From: Callaeas wilsoni
Taxonomy: Eukaryota; Chordata; Aves; Passeriformes; Callaeidae
Reading direction: 5' to 3'
Length of the DNA stretch: 64,000 bases
Assembly: GCA_013398955.1 (NCBI GenBank)
Contig: VWPU01003029.1
Location: 19,483 to 83,482, forward strand
Below are positions 1 through 53,000 of the stretch, piece by piece. Positions within the stretch are counted from its first letter, which is position 1, and every line of letters starts with the position of its first letter. Both the position numbers and the translations under genes were made by a program. The notes under the pieces are model-generated. The model did no database searches, was not told where the DNA came from, and saw only the letters and a list, made by a program, of their open reading frames with translations.

Positions 1-915
1 ACGGCTCTAAGGCTTTATCCCAGCACTAGCGCAGGAACTGCGGCTGTAAGCGAAACTGAAACACAAATGATTCAGCTTGGAGCAACCAAATGAACTGGAG
101 AAAGAAAATGCTATCAGTGAATCCTTGGTCAACACCTGATGCAAAAAAGGGAAACAAACCAGGAAAAAAGTGCAAAGTTTTGTTAATGCTATACGCACAG
201 AATCATTATATATTTTATAAAAACAAAGGAGTCTTCTTACATTATTTGCTACAGTTTGTATTTTGGTAAATAGTGGTTATTTGTGAAGCTGTGTTAACCT
301 GAAAACTTGAGGAGTAACTGCATTCTGCTCATCTGTCTGTGTCATATGAAATTCTGGCTTCTCCAACACTTTATTTTCTTTTCTTGTGTGGTTTTTTTTT
401 TTTTCACCCCCTATCTTTTCTTGTGTTTGGTTGTTTATATAAGCAAATATTCATCATGGGCAGCTTTTTCCAAGCCTGTTGTCTCTTGTGCTGATGTTAA
501 AACATCTAAATTACTTGCACGAAAAGCTTGAGCTATCTTTTCACTTTACTTACAGGAGGCTCATCTAGTAATTTGGCCTTTTGAGCTAAATCTCACATAA
601 TGCAAAAGTAAAAATGATTTGAAAAACAAATTAATAAGTAAGATTTTAAAAATATAAAACATAAATTATATGTAATGTGATATATAATATTGCATATGTA
701 ATAAAAATATTAAAAATTAGTAATAATAAAGAATCTCTACCCCAACTTTAATAGTCCCTTTCAGACTAAATAATTTAAACAATATACACTGTATTAGCTT
801 CTCAGTTATATATTAGTTTAACAATTCTGGGGCTAAAATGTCTGATAAATTTGTTTATTTACTGCAAATTAACAGATTGACCTTTGAAAGATGTTTTTGA
901 CACTCTGTCCCTTAC
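1..915 (-). other. MYOF: MYOF intron 30 (partial)
   Basis: AT-rich intronic sequence, including a T-run near 388-402 and very AT-rich DNA near 600-840. No exon or known repeat was recognised; the next exon must lie outside the window. Confidence 0.7.
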
Positions 916-42121
<41,206 letters not shown>

Positions 42122-43384
42122 TGTTGCCCGTCTTGCCTAAATGTTGACTACTACGGAAGGAATTAAATCTTCAGTTTCACAGTCCTTAACTTCTGGACTG
42201 AAATGCTAGCAGGAAGAGGAGGCAGGGAATTGCTGGTTTACAGCAAAGGAGGTCTATGGGTGGATCTATGACGGACTAGCTACTCAAAGCTCAGGGAAAA
42301 AAAAAAAAGTCCTGTAAATTGACACCAGGTTCTATCTTGCTGCACAGAAAGAGCTCTCGCTAGTGAAATCCTTAAGAGAAAGGGCACACTGCAAAAACTC
42401 AGATTTCTTGTTGCTGCTTTTATTCTTAAACTGTGTGATAAATCTCTAGTCAGAAACCAAGGCAAGAACAAGCGTTAAGCAACACGAACATTAAGCACGA
42501 CTCTAGAACTCGGGCTAAATCACATCTGCCTCTCAGTATACCAAGGTATGAAATTTCACCATGGCTTTTTTTCTCCCCTAATTTTTAAAACTTCATTGTT
42601 CGCAAGTGCTTCTGGCTCGTCTCCGTGCCAGCCTAGTCACAAACTGGCGATGATCCCCAAAAACAGTGTAAGTCCTCCCCCTCCTGTTGTATTCTAGAAC
42701 AACGACGTGTTACATAGTAAACACTGCAGCTTCCTCATGGAACATCCTGGATATAGTAGATTTCTTGAGGAATTGTTGAAATATGTATCCATAACTAAAA
42801 ATTAAAACGTATTAAGGAAATGCCTACAAAAAAAATTAAAGGTGACGGGACCCTCTGTATTATTTGGAGGCATATGAATGTTTTATCTTAACATAAACAC
42901 GTGCACGAACACTCCTGTAACACGAACTAGGAAAAACTTACGTGACAAGCACAAGAGCTCTGAGCTCTCCCGTGCTCAGCGTTAGTTTTTCTCAGCTGCG
43001 AACAGATGTAAAAACCCGAGAGGTTCACGCTGCCACTGCCACACGCGTCCCCAAGGAGAGAGGAGAGGGGAAAGCAGCAAGATGGAGCAAAATGAGGCAC
43101 AGGTGAGCGTAGTTCAGCCTAGTTTTCACATGGTCACACGAGAACTCTCCGAGCTTACTCTGTAATTTCTAATATTATTCGATTTTGGGTAGATGAGGAG
43201 GATTTCTGGAGAAGAAAAACCACACATGTTCCAAGGAGTAACGAGGACACAGACACGTAAGAGACAGCACTGCAGACTCGTCCCGAACACCGCCCCACCC
43301 TCCCGCACCCGCTGCTGGCCACGCTCCGCCGCTTACTCCCGGCTGCGAGCCCCGGGGCGGGGAGTGCGGACGGCACCGACCGGG

Positions 43385-43495
43385 CGGGGACACGAGGGGC
43401 GGGACACGAGGGGAAGGCCACACGAGGGGGCGGTGCCAGGAGGGGGAGGTGACACGAGGGGGCGGGGACACGAGGGGCGGGGACACGAGGGGACA
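43385..43495. repeat. GC-rich minisatellite, six CACGAGGGG units
   Basis: Imperfect tandem units built around GGGGACACGAGGGGCG occur at roughly 14-16 bp spacing, with one longer gap. The G-runs give G-quadruplex potential on the plus strand. Confidence 0.85.
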
Positions 43496-43537
43496 CCGCC
43501 CCTGCTGCCACCGCCCAGCGGGGACCATCCGGAAACC

Positions 43538-43581
43538 CCGGAAGTGACGGCCTGGAGCCGCGAGATTCAAACTCCCGGAAG
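43538..43581 (+). promoter_or_regulatory. CEP55: Candidate CEP55 core promoter sites (ETS, CRE-like, CHR-like)
   Basis: CCGGAAGTGACG at 43538-43549 is an ETS site joined to a CRE-like half site. CCGGAAG at 43575-43581 is a second ETS site. TTCAAA at 43566-43571 is the reverse complement of the cell-cycle CHR element TTTGAA. Such sites are expected for a G2/M gene like CEP55, but they are short and their function is inferred. Confidence 0.4.
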
Positions 43582-43598
43582 CGGCACGGGCCGGGGCC

Positions 43599-43724
43599 GG
43601 GCCGTGTCCCCTTACCGGGCCGTGTCCCCTTACCGGGCCGTGTCCCCTTACCGAGCCGTGTCCCCTTACCGGGCCGTGTCCCGGCACCGGGCCGTGTCCC
43701 CGCACCGGGCCGTGACTCGCGGCG
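43599..43724. repeat. 18-bp tandem array, about six to seven copies
   Basis: The unit GGGCCGTGTCCCCTTACC repeats with exact 18-bp period from 43599. The last copies drift (GGCACC, CGCACC, then ACTCGCG). The period is a multiple of three, so it produces long spurious open frames on both strands. Confidence 0.92.
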
Positions 43725-43855
43725 CTCGCGGCCCCTGAGCCCCGCGGCATCTCGCGCAGCCTGTGCTGGACTCCAGCTGCCGGAAGCTTTGTCTTGCCCG
43801 CTAGAAGGGATCGCTTTTCCGTAGCGCCTCGTTTGGCTTGTACAGTCGCCTAAAG

Positions 43856-44038
43856 ATGAACGCCAAGACCGCCATAGATCGAATTATTGGCAAGGGGGGC
43901 CTGAAGTCGGGCAACTCCAGAGCTGACAGTGGGCTCGAGAAGGGTAAGCAGGAGGGCGCTGCCGCGAGGAAATCCATGGAGGAAGTGGCCGCGGGGAAAG
44001 GCAAAATGACGGACCCGGAGAGGAGCGGGCTCCTCCAG
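43856..44038 (+). CDS. CEP55: CEP55 coding exon 1 (residues 1-61)
   Basis: Starts MNAKTAIDRIIGKGGLKSGN and ends MTDPERSGLLQ before GTGAGC. 183 nt, phase 0 at the end; GC-rich. Confidence 0.95.
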
Positions 44039-47000
44039 GTGAGCCGGGCTCTCCCCGAGCCAGCGCGGGCCGTGACCCACGGATACGGCACTCGGCCTCG
44101 GGAGCAAGAGCCCCACCTTTCCTCTCGAAACTTTTCATCTCACAACTGGTTTAGTAGCGTCTGACAGTTTAGACAAACTTTTAGTTTCACGCTTTCATTC
44201 TCAGATATTTTTCAATGATAGCTGAGCTAATAAAATCACACTCATCCGACAAGGCTGGTAAATACAAGGACTTGAGGCCAGAGGTGTCAGTTAGTCCATT
44301 AAGACCTGTCCTCACATGTCCAATAAAACACATCTCAGAGAATTATTTTAAGCACTTCCTGCAACGAACTTTATGTTTGCAAACATTTGATGAAGAACAT
44401 GCCAAAAAATGGGGAGTGTTTGTTCAAATTGAATTGTCAAGCTCCCACTGAGCTATAGGTAAATGAAACTCTAATCGGGTTGCTACATTATTCTTCCATT
44501 GCAGCTAAAGAGCAGAAGCTAAGACACTGCAAGGTATTGCAGCATCTGTATGTCTCTACGACTGTCCCACTCGAAGTAAACCTGTGGCTGCAGAGAGAAG
44601 TTCAAGATTTAATATGTGACCTAGTCACAGGCTGTCAGGCTTCCCAGAAGGACAGAGGAACTTTAGATAGACTCTAGAAAAGGATACAACTAATGGAGAC
44701 TAGGCACACTAATATTTATAGGCCACTTTTTTTAACAAAAGGGCTAGTCAAGTGTCTGTGCTACAATGTCAGTTGAGAAATCCTAAGCCAAGGATGAGCT
44801 ATGGCTGGGCAGCTCATGCACAGTTGCAGCTAAATTCCTTAGTGTATTTGCTGAGTCTCTTGGTGCTCGCTGTTTGCTTGGTGTTGATTACTTAATACTG
44901 ATTTCCTATAAACTAGGAAAACAGGTGGAAAATCACTGTTGTGTTTGATATACCAGGTACTCTTTGGTGTCACTATCTTAGTGAGCAGTGGTGTTCAACC
45001 ACTCCCTAAATGATGCTCTCACAAATTCCCTTTCTTTCAGTTTCTCTTTCTAATGACTTGATGTTAACATGCAGGATTTCAGCATCAGCCTTTCTCAGCA
45101 GAATTAAATGCTATCACATCCGAAGTTCATGCAGAGCCCCATGGCATCTTAAATGCAGTACCAATTCTGTGTAATGACTACCTGTGCTGGAGGCCTACTG
45201 GAAAAAGAGTGCATGTTGAAAATATCTACTAAAGCACATTTTGAAACTGCAGGGCCAGATAATATGGAAAACAAGATTCTTCTCCTGAATGCTTTCTTAT
45301 AACTCTCTTGTAACTCACTGTCATGTAGTTTGCAAGAAGGCTGTGCTGCTTCCCAAAAGCTACCAAATATGCTAAGAAATACACTAAGAAATGTAGCACC
45401 AACCTCTTTGTTGGAAGCGTTTTGGAGTTCTTGTACTGCTTTTGTTTTAAGGCTCATATACTGTAGTGATCTTTATTCATATGCAAAACTGAGTACCTAC
45501 CAAGTCTGTGAAATTTGGTTCTTTGCATTCTATTTCAGACTGGTTTTACTATCACTTGAAATATTTCAGATGATCGCTCTAGTATTGTCTGCTTTGAGTT
45601 AAAAGTAATTTTCCCAGCTAATTAAAGGCTAAGAGAGAACTTTGAAAGTGAGTGTCATAGAATCATAAGGTCATAGAATGGGTTGGGTAGGAAGAGACCT
45701 TAAAGATGACCTAGTTCTAACCCCCCTGCCCTGGGCAGGGACACCTTCCACTAGACTCTGCTCCTCAGATCATCTCAAACTACTGTAAACTTGCTTGTGC
45801 ATTTGATGCATAGACTAACACTTAACTCTTTTTTATTCTGTTTCATTTAGAAAATACTTTCTCTTGAAAAAGAAAAAGAAAAATACAGCCATCTTCTTGG
45901 AGAGAAAGACCGAGAAATCCAAAACCTGAAAGACAAGCTTAAGTCCAAAACCAAGAATAGTGAAGTCTCCTTACTACAGAATCAACTAGAGGAAAAAACA
46001 AAGGAAGCAGAAAGGAGAGAACAGTTACTATGTTCTCTATCAGAAGAAATTAACCGGTTAAAATGTAATTTATCTGCAGTCATGGCAAAATGCTCTGATC
46101 TTGAGAACAAAGCCAGTAGTACTTCTCAGGCATCCCAGGTAAGCACTGAAGAAATACTGCAATTGCAAATTGGAAGTTGTACCCACTAAGCACCAATACC
46201 TGTTATAAAATAGGATGGGTTTTAAATTTTCTTACAAGCTGTGTTGCATGCTGAAACAGTCTTGTATGAAGCAAGACGGTTTCCGGATTGAACTCTAAAC
46301 AAGGAACAGTCAGAGAGCACACTTCAGGCAACACAGCTGGGGAGGGAATTCTCTCCTGCTGTATTGCAAGGTCCCTTGTTCAAGCTCACACACAGGCAGT
46401 GTGACTTGTGATACTACATGGGATGATCCACTGTTGCTTAAGCAGACACTGTGCCTTTCTCAGATTTGTGTGCTCAGTGATTAGGCAGTGAGAAGGCAGC
46501 AGTGACAGAGACGTGGCGCACTAATAAAGACAAACTAAGCTCCTCACCTAACTCAGCTTCAGTCATGAGAATCTTTCTCCTCTCTGCTCCTATGAATCCT
46601 CATTTGTGTTTGAATTGTTAAAACTATTTGCTTGTACTTTCTATGGCATCACACATGGTAAATTCTTCACTGTGATACAGGATAGGACAGGAATAATGAG
46701 TTTCTCCTCTCACATAAAGCGGTCAATAGGTATGACACCAATCCTTGGTGGTGTTTACAAGTCCACTGAGGATTCTACAGCTGTTTTTCCACCTCCACCC
46801 CGTTCAATTGTTCTTTGGAAAATGCAGTAGTATCTCTATGAGGGGCACAGGGAAGTTGTTTAGGCACAGGTGCCTAAAAATAGGTGCCTGTAAGTCTTTC
46901 TTCTCCAGCTTTTGACCTGCAGATGGTGCTGGTTCCCTGCACACTACATGGGAGTTGAGCAATTTCTAGAAATTCTGCTGTAGCTAAATACATAACAGAA

Positions 47001-50000
47001 TATCTTCATCTACTACTTTTGAATGATAATACATGTATATGTAGTACTTCTAATAATGCAGTATATTGAGAAATACCACTTTAAATGCAAACTATTTATT
47101 TTAAATTTTAAGAGACTTTGAACTTCATTAGATGTGTTAAAATGTATATTAAGTCAACAGATTTTCATTATATTTTTGTCAATAAACCACCAAAATATGT
47201 ATTAATTTAAAACACTACTTTTCTTTTAAATTTTTAACTGATTTATCAACAGAGGACAATGATGTTTTGACGGATGTCTTGGAGAACTTGAAAACAAGTC
47301 TAGCAATGCTGCTTGAAACTGCTAGGTGGCATACGAGTTCTGAAATGGAAACAACAGGTTTATGATGCAATTTTGGGAACGTTCTTACTGAGGCAGGATT
47401 CTGATGTTCATAGAAACAAGTTCAGTGTCTCTAAATCCATTTTTTATTAGGAAGTGTTGAAGTTTAATAATTGCATTCAAAGTTCTGTATTTTTCAGCTA
47501 TGAATTCTGTTGTAAGTCATGTTCTAAGACCCACAGAAAAATGTTGGGAAAATGTAGTTTGGATTTGGGTAGTAATCAACTTTTTTTTTTTCTCATTGAA
47601 GTTCCCTCTGACTTATACCTACACAATTTCATAACCACTTTGTATCATGCAGAGAAGATACATGTCAGAGTGGAAGAAATATGGCTGTGTAACTGCTCTC
47701 TAGTTTTAGAAGGGTCCCAAGAACTCTCCTACTCACACGTGTACATGAGCCATACTCACTGTACTGTGGATCAGGTCTCAGAAAATCAGGCAGTTTGTCC
47801 TTATGCATCCAGACAGGCTTGCATGATTTCCCAGATGTTTACAGTCTTCCTGTTATCCCAGGGAAGCATAAAGGTCTCTGGCTTTCCCCAGCAACTCCTG
47901 TATGTCTGGGTCATTGTCAAACGTATGAGGATACAAAAACAGAAGAAACATTTACCTCTTATGGTGTACTTTAATAATACCCTTAAATATCTCCATTTTT
48001 CAAAAGCTATTTGCGGAACACCCTTCAGGACTTCCAAGACAGCAGTTCAGCAGAAAATACATGATAGTTTCCTTAGGAAATGTTTTAATGTAACTATGAG
48101 TTGCAGACTTATGGAATAAATTCCATGTAAATCTTTGTCCCGTATCTTGCAGAAGAGTCTATTTTAAATATATTAAATGGCTTTCTACATAACTTGGATA
48201 TTTCAAAAAAAACCCCAACAACTAACTATAAAGATCTTTAAACACAAAAGGCACATCTGTGTTAATTTTTAAATGCATCTGTTTTAATTTAAAAAATATT
48301 CTTATTTATGTAAGATTAATAGTTATACAGGAGTAGCTTTGCTGTTTCAGCCATATTTTAAACAACACTAACAAGTTGTTCTTTGTCCGCAGGAAGCTGC
48401 AACAAACAGCACTGAAGTTGAAAGACAATTGAAAGATGTAAGTTTCCTGTACATTTCAAGTATTCTGTATTGAGATGCAGAAGAATGTAAATTATCATCA
48501 TGTACATTTTTCGGTAGTATGGGACCTCAGAGGGTACGTTTCTCTCTAAAATATAATCCCTAAAATTATTTTGTGACAAGGCAATAATTTAAATTTAAAA
48601 ACCCAAAAACTTGCAAAAGAAAAAATTAAGATTTCCATCATCTTTAAAAAGCCTTGCTTCAGAACATCTGAACAAAGTGGTTGCTGGCAAACCAGGAGCC
48701 TCTAGGAACCTGAATATAGCCTGGGATAGCATGAGGTTGGATCAGAACCTCTTGAGCTCCCTTCCAAGCTGAACAAGTCTATAATAAGCCAAGCAGCTAA
48801 AAAATCCATGTCCTTGTTCTTACAAACTAAATTGTAATGATAGAGTTTTATTTTATTCCATTTTCAAGGTCTGTTATTTTATATTTTATTTTATATTTGA
48901 GATTGAAAAGCTAATTCTTCATAATCTAGGCATGACTCATTAAAGCCTTTGTTCTTTAAGTAATTTTCCCATTGCTGTAATTTTAACTTATGCTCAGCAT
49001 CCTGCCTTAACTTTCCAAATGAAGATGGATTTATTTATTGCCCAGATTACTACACTTTGCAGCAGATTTAACTACCTTGTCTTTAAACTGTCTAATATAT
49101 AACTTCTAATATTTTTAAGACATAAGACAAATACTTTTAAAATATGATTAATTACCAGAGATTTTTTTGTTGTTCTTCTGTTTCTTTTCATGAAGGCTCT
49201 TGAGAAAAACCAACAGTGGCTACTGTATGACCAGCAACGGGAAGCATATGTCAGGGGATTGCTTGGAAGGATCTTTGAACTTGAACAGAAGGCAGAAATA
49301 GTTAGCCAGCAAGAATCTAAATCAAATTCAGAAGGTATGAACTTTATTTTTACCCCCACAAGTGACCCAAACTGTAATTATCTATAGAATAAATTTTCTG
49401 AAAACAAATTATAGCACGCTTAAACAAAATCAAGACTTTGTTCTCAGCACTTTGGCCTCTTAATGGCAAAACTTGGTTAAATAATATTTCTCTGCTTCCT
49501 GTTATCTAGCTATGTTACTTGACCAACAGTACTTCCTGTTCTTATCCACTTCAAAGATGGTTTTTAACAGCCTTGACACTCTATTAGCAACCTCTCTGTT
49601 TGTGGAAAGTGTTGAGGCAAATAGATGTATGTCTCCCATCCTTCAAAGTACACTTTCTGTCGACATAATGGAAGCATTAAGGATTTATTAGCTAGGTGTG
49701 GATCAGATTTTTTTAAATTTACTTTTTTCAAAATAAATATTATAAAAATGACTCAAGATTGCCACATTCTTTACTCACCTGAACAATTGTTACAGGGCAA
49801 GAAAACCTGTGATAGGTTTTGGCACCTCTCCAAAGCAGTGTTTCACAATAAGGATCTGGCCACCTCCTGCTCACTTCCTTGCTGTACAGTTCCTCAATAA
49901 GACACACCCTATCAGTACTAATAAAATTAAAATCATGTTGAGCAGAAGAACCAGAAGGCATTGACTTGCTTTTCTTATTATCAAATTACTAATTTCATAC

Positions 50001-53000
50001 ATGCTGCAATTGACCTGCAAGGTAAATTCACTAAACAGAACTAGCATCATGTGGAGTAAGAGCATACCCACAGACTTGCCACTTAGTAATTCATGGGCAG
50101 TGGCTTGGTTTCTGTATTGCTGTTTGAATCTTTCTGGAAAACAATGAAATATCATCGTAATCATGTTTTGGTGCTGTTCAGAAATCTATGAGAACAGTAT
50201 TTTTAGAGGAAGGCAGACTCAGCTCACCAGGAAATGTACCCCAGAGTTACTGCAGTCAAAGCTTTGCCACAAGAGCAGCCAGGAGACTAGAAGTCAGGGT
50301 GTAAGAAAGTTCCTCTCTTCAAGCAGCTAGGCAGTAGCAGAAATCCAAGTTTCTAAGAACCCAGCTATACAAGTTGAAAGTATATATGAAAACCTTTTTC
50401 AAGGAAAAACCTGGCTTATCTCTGAGGATGTCACTGCCCTATAAAGGAATATTGCTAATGAGAAGGTAGGGCGTAGTTCATAGCTGAGGGAAGGGAGAGC
50501 AGTCAAGCAGGAAACTCTCTCTAGTAAATTACACTTTGAAGAATTAGCCTAAGTCTTCAATAGGAAATGTATCAAAAGTCACAAAACTTACAGTGCCAAA
50601 AATCAGCAAAGCCCATGAAATTCTGCATTCCTCATTCTGCTTCTAGGTATATTTTGTATTACTCCTGAATTTCTGCAGTCTGCCTCTTAATTTTTTCCTA
50701 CTTACTAAACTTTTCTTGGGTCAACAAACAGAAATTTTTCTCACTGTGGTTTAAGTAATAGTTGCTACCCAAGAAGCAATCATTTTTTTAATCAAAAGAA
50801 CTATCCTAGTCCTTTCTATTTACTATTTAGAAGTAAATTATGGCATACTATTTGGAAAAGATGGTCTGCAAAAGACAGAGGAAGGTCTGGCTTTGGTCAA
50901 CAAGGTTGAAGTAGAATCTCTCACATCCCCAAGGGTATCTCTGGGGAAGGAGTAATGCCAGCAGCTTGGCTAAGGAGCCTAAAAGTGAACGTAGGAATCC
51001 AGTGTCTTTGGGTCAGATTCCTATGTGTCAGTATAATGCATGAGGCCTTAGAAGAACTGTGTTTTCCGGTAAGTATATTGGTAAGGAGACTTTATGTATT
51101 ATAAATAGTGAAAGCTGTTTCAACTAAAGTTTAGTTCTAATCTGAGCTGTGCAATAGCCTACCTTGTCAATTTCTATTAATAAGCCTTAAAATGCTGTTA
51201 TAGTGCTCTAATTTTCAAGTGGGTGTTTTTTCACATTACTAACTCAATTACTTGACTCATTTAGGTCATCTACAAGAGGAAAAGCAAGAATACTATGACC
51301 AGCTGTTACTAACTGCTAGGAGTGATCCTGGGACTGAAAGACGCACTATAACCCAGCTGAGATCTGAACTTAATGAACTCAAAAAGACATATGAAGAAAC
51401 ACAAGGGGAAATGATGAGTTTAAATGCCTTATTGCAGTCACAACGGGTTGCTGAAATGGCAACTCAAGAAAATGAAAATAAAATGAAAGAGAAAGCGCAA
51501 AGACTAAAACAAGAAAATGAAACTATCAAAGAACAGCTCCGAGAAGAAAAAGAAAAATCTGAAGATCTTTTATGTCAGGTAAGTGGATGGATTTGGAGAT
51601 TTGAGATCATTAGCAAGAATTAAGAGATATGAAAATTCATAGTTAATGAGAGTGGACTATCACTCTCTCTGGTAACTGTTCTTCACATAGATCTAGACTC
51701 ATGTCCTTGTGCTTAAAACTGAATTGTTTAAATAAGAAACTTCTTTGTTCATTCATTTCCCTGGTCTTAAGGGACATGAAAGAGAAGTGAGATATTGAAT
51801 TGATTCTAATATAGTTCATCCTTAAGACTAATAGTAAAGGAGAACAGGGAAACTAAAAATTAATTTTATCATGTGCTCCTAACTATGGAATACCACTAAT
51901 ACGTGCTGTCACCTAGCAGCTACAATACAACTGATATTTGAAATAAGAGAATAAAATTTACTAGACATTAAAGTAGGCCAAAACCAGAATAACAGTTACA
52001 CTCTCTAAACACGGGCTGGTTCTCACTGGTTAATAATGATTAAAAGATGTTTATTTTATTTGATTTTATTTTTTGAAGCTGAACAACAGCATTATCATAA
52101 AGGTTGATACATGCTGAAAGCAGAGGATATTTTAACGTATGCATTTACTTAATCATTGTAATATAGTACTTTCTGATGCTTAAACTTGTTCTCTTACATT
52201 AAAAAAAAGTTGCATTGTTTGCTTTTATTAACATCATGTCATGTTAGTGCAAACATAGGTTTTGTGAGTATATTTTTGTCAGCATCCTGGCAATCACCTA
52301 GGAGGCTTCAGGTTGTTTTGTTTTTTTTTTTTAAACAATAACATCATCCTGCATTCCACCTTCTCAGTGCAATAATAATTTTTCACTAGGTTTTTCCTTG
52401 GGGAAGTAGTGATTTGAATTGAGTTTGGTTCTTGCATAACAGGCATACATTTTCTGTTGGCATTGGAATGTAAAAGTTTGCTTCCATCCCATTTTAAATT
52501 CATTATTTTTAAGCTTATTAACTATTGTATATGGAAGTTGTTTGTTACAAGTGTTCACCTGTCTTGTAGGTGCAACTTCTTCGTAAATCATTGCTCAGAC
52601 AGGAGGCAGAACACACAAGAATAGCTTTGTTGGAACAACAGGTACTCAATTATGTGCTAAAGTGCTGATATTTAATCTGTGTTAGGCACAAAGTCTTTCT
52701 AGACTAACGTCACATTTAAGAATGATTAGTATATTAAATAAAGTAATGCTAGGCATGAATATTCAACCATGCATAATCTCTTGATGCTTTGAAAAATTTT
52801 GACATATCTGTCAGGAGGAAAATCTGTAACCTTGTACTGATAAGAGGATATGATCAAACCTGATGCTATTTTCTCCACAGTCACTTGTTTAACAGTTAAA
52901 GCCTCAGGTTAAAGCACAGGAGACATCCTAAAACTAGTCACCTAATTGAAGTTTTGTAATATATTTTTGATATAGTTATAGAAATAATTGCATTGCCATA

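Larger units (their letters stand above)
42122..43855. promoter_or_regulatory. Divergent intergenic region between MYOF and CEP55
   Basis: The two start codons face away from each other about 1.7 kb apart. Positions 42122 to about 43000 are ordinary AT-rich sequence, including MYOF 5' UTR and proximal promoter. Positions about 43280-43855 are a CpG island holding two GC-rich tandem arrays and the CEP55 core promoter. Transcription start sites cannot be placed from sequence alone. Confidence 0.6.
43285..44060. promoter_or_regulatory. CEP55: CpG island over the CEP55 promoter and first coding exon
   Basis: GC content and CpG frequency rise sharply over this interval and fall back to AT-rich DNA on both sides. 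This is typical of a housekeeping or cell-cycle gene promoter. Confidence 0.8.

Noticed and set aside
43175..43750. Long open frames on both strands (181 and 191 codons) across the MYOF-CEP55 gap
   Set aside because: They arise because GC-rich DNA is poor in stop codons and the 18-bp repeat preserves frame. The translations are repeat-derived and low in complexity.
43838..43855. In-frame extension of CEP55 upstream to a TTG codon
   Set aside because: A TTG start is not expected in a vertebrate gene, and the ATG at 43856 has a good context and gives the family-like N-terminus.
43801..44138. Antisense open frames over CEP55 exon 1
   Set aside because: These are CpG-island shadows of the real exon, with no homology recognised.
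45149..45457. 102-codon minus-strand frame in CEP55 intron 1 as a possible CR1 protein remnant
   Set aside because: I could not see reverse transcriptase or endonuclease motifs; the CR1 fragment nearby (45656-45790) is only the 3' end.
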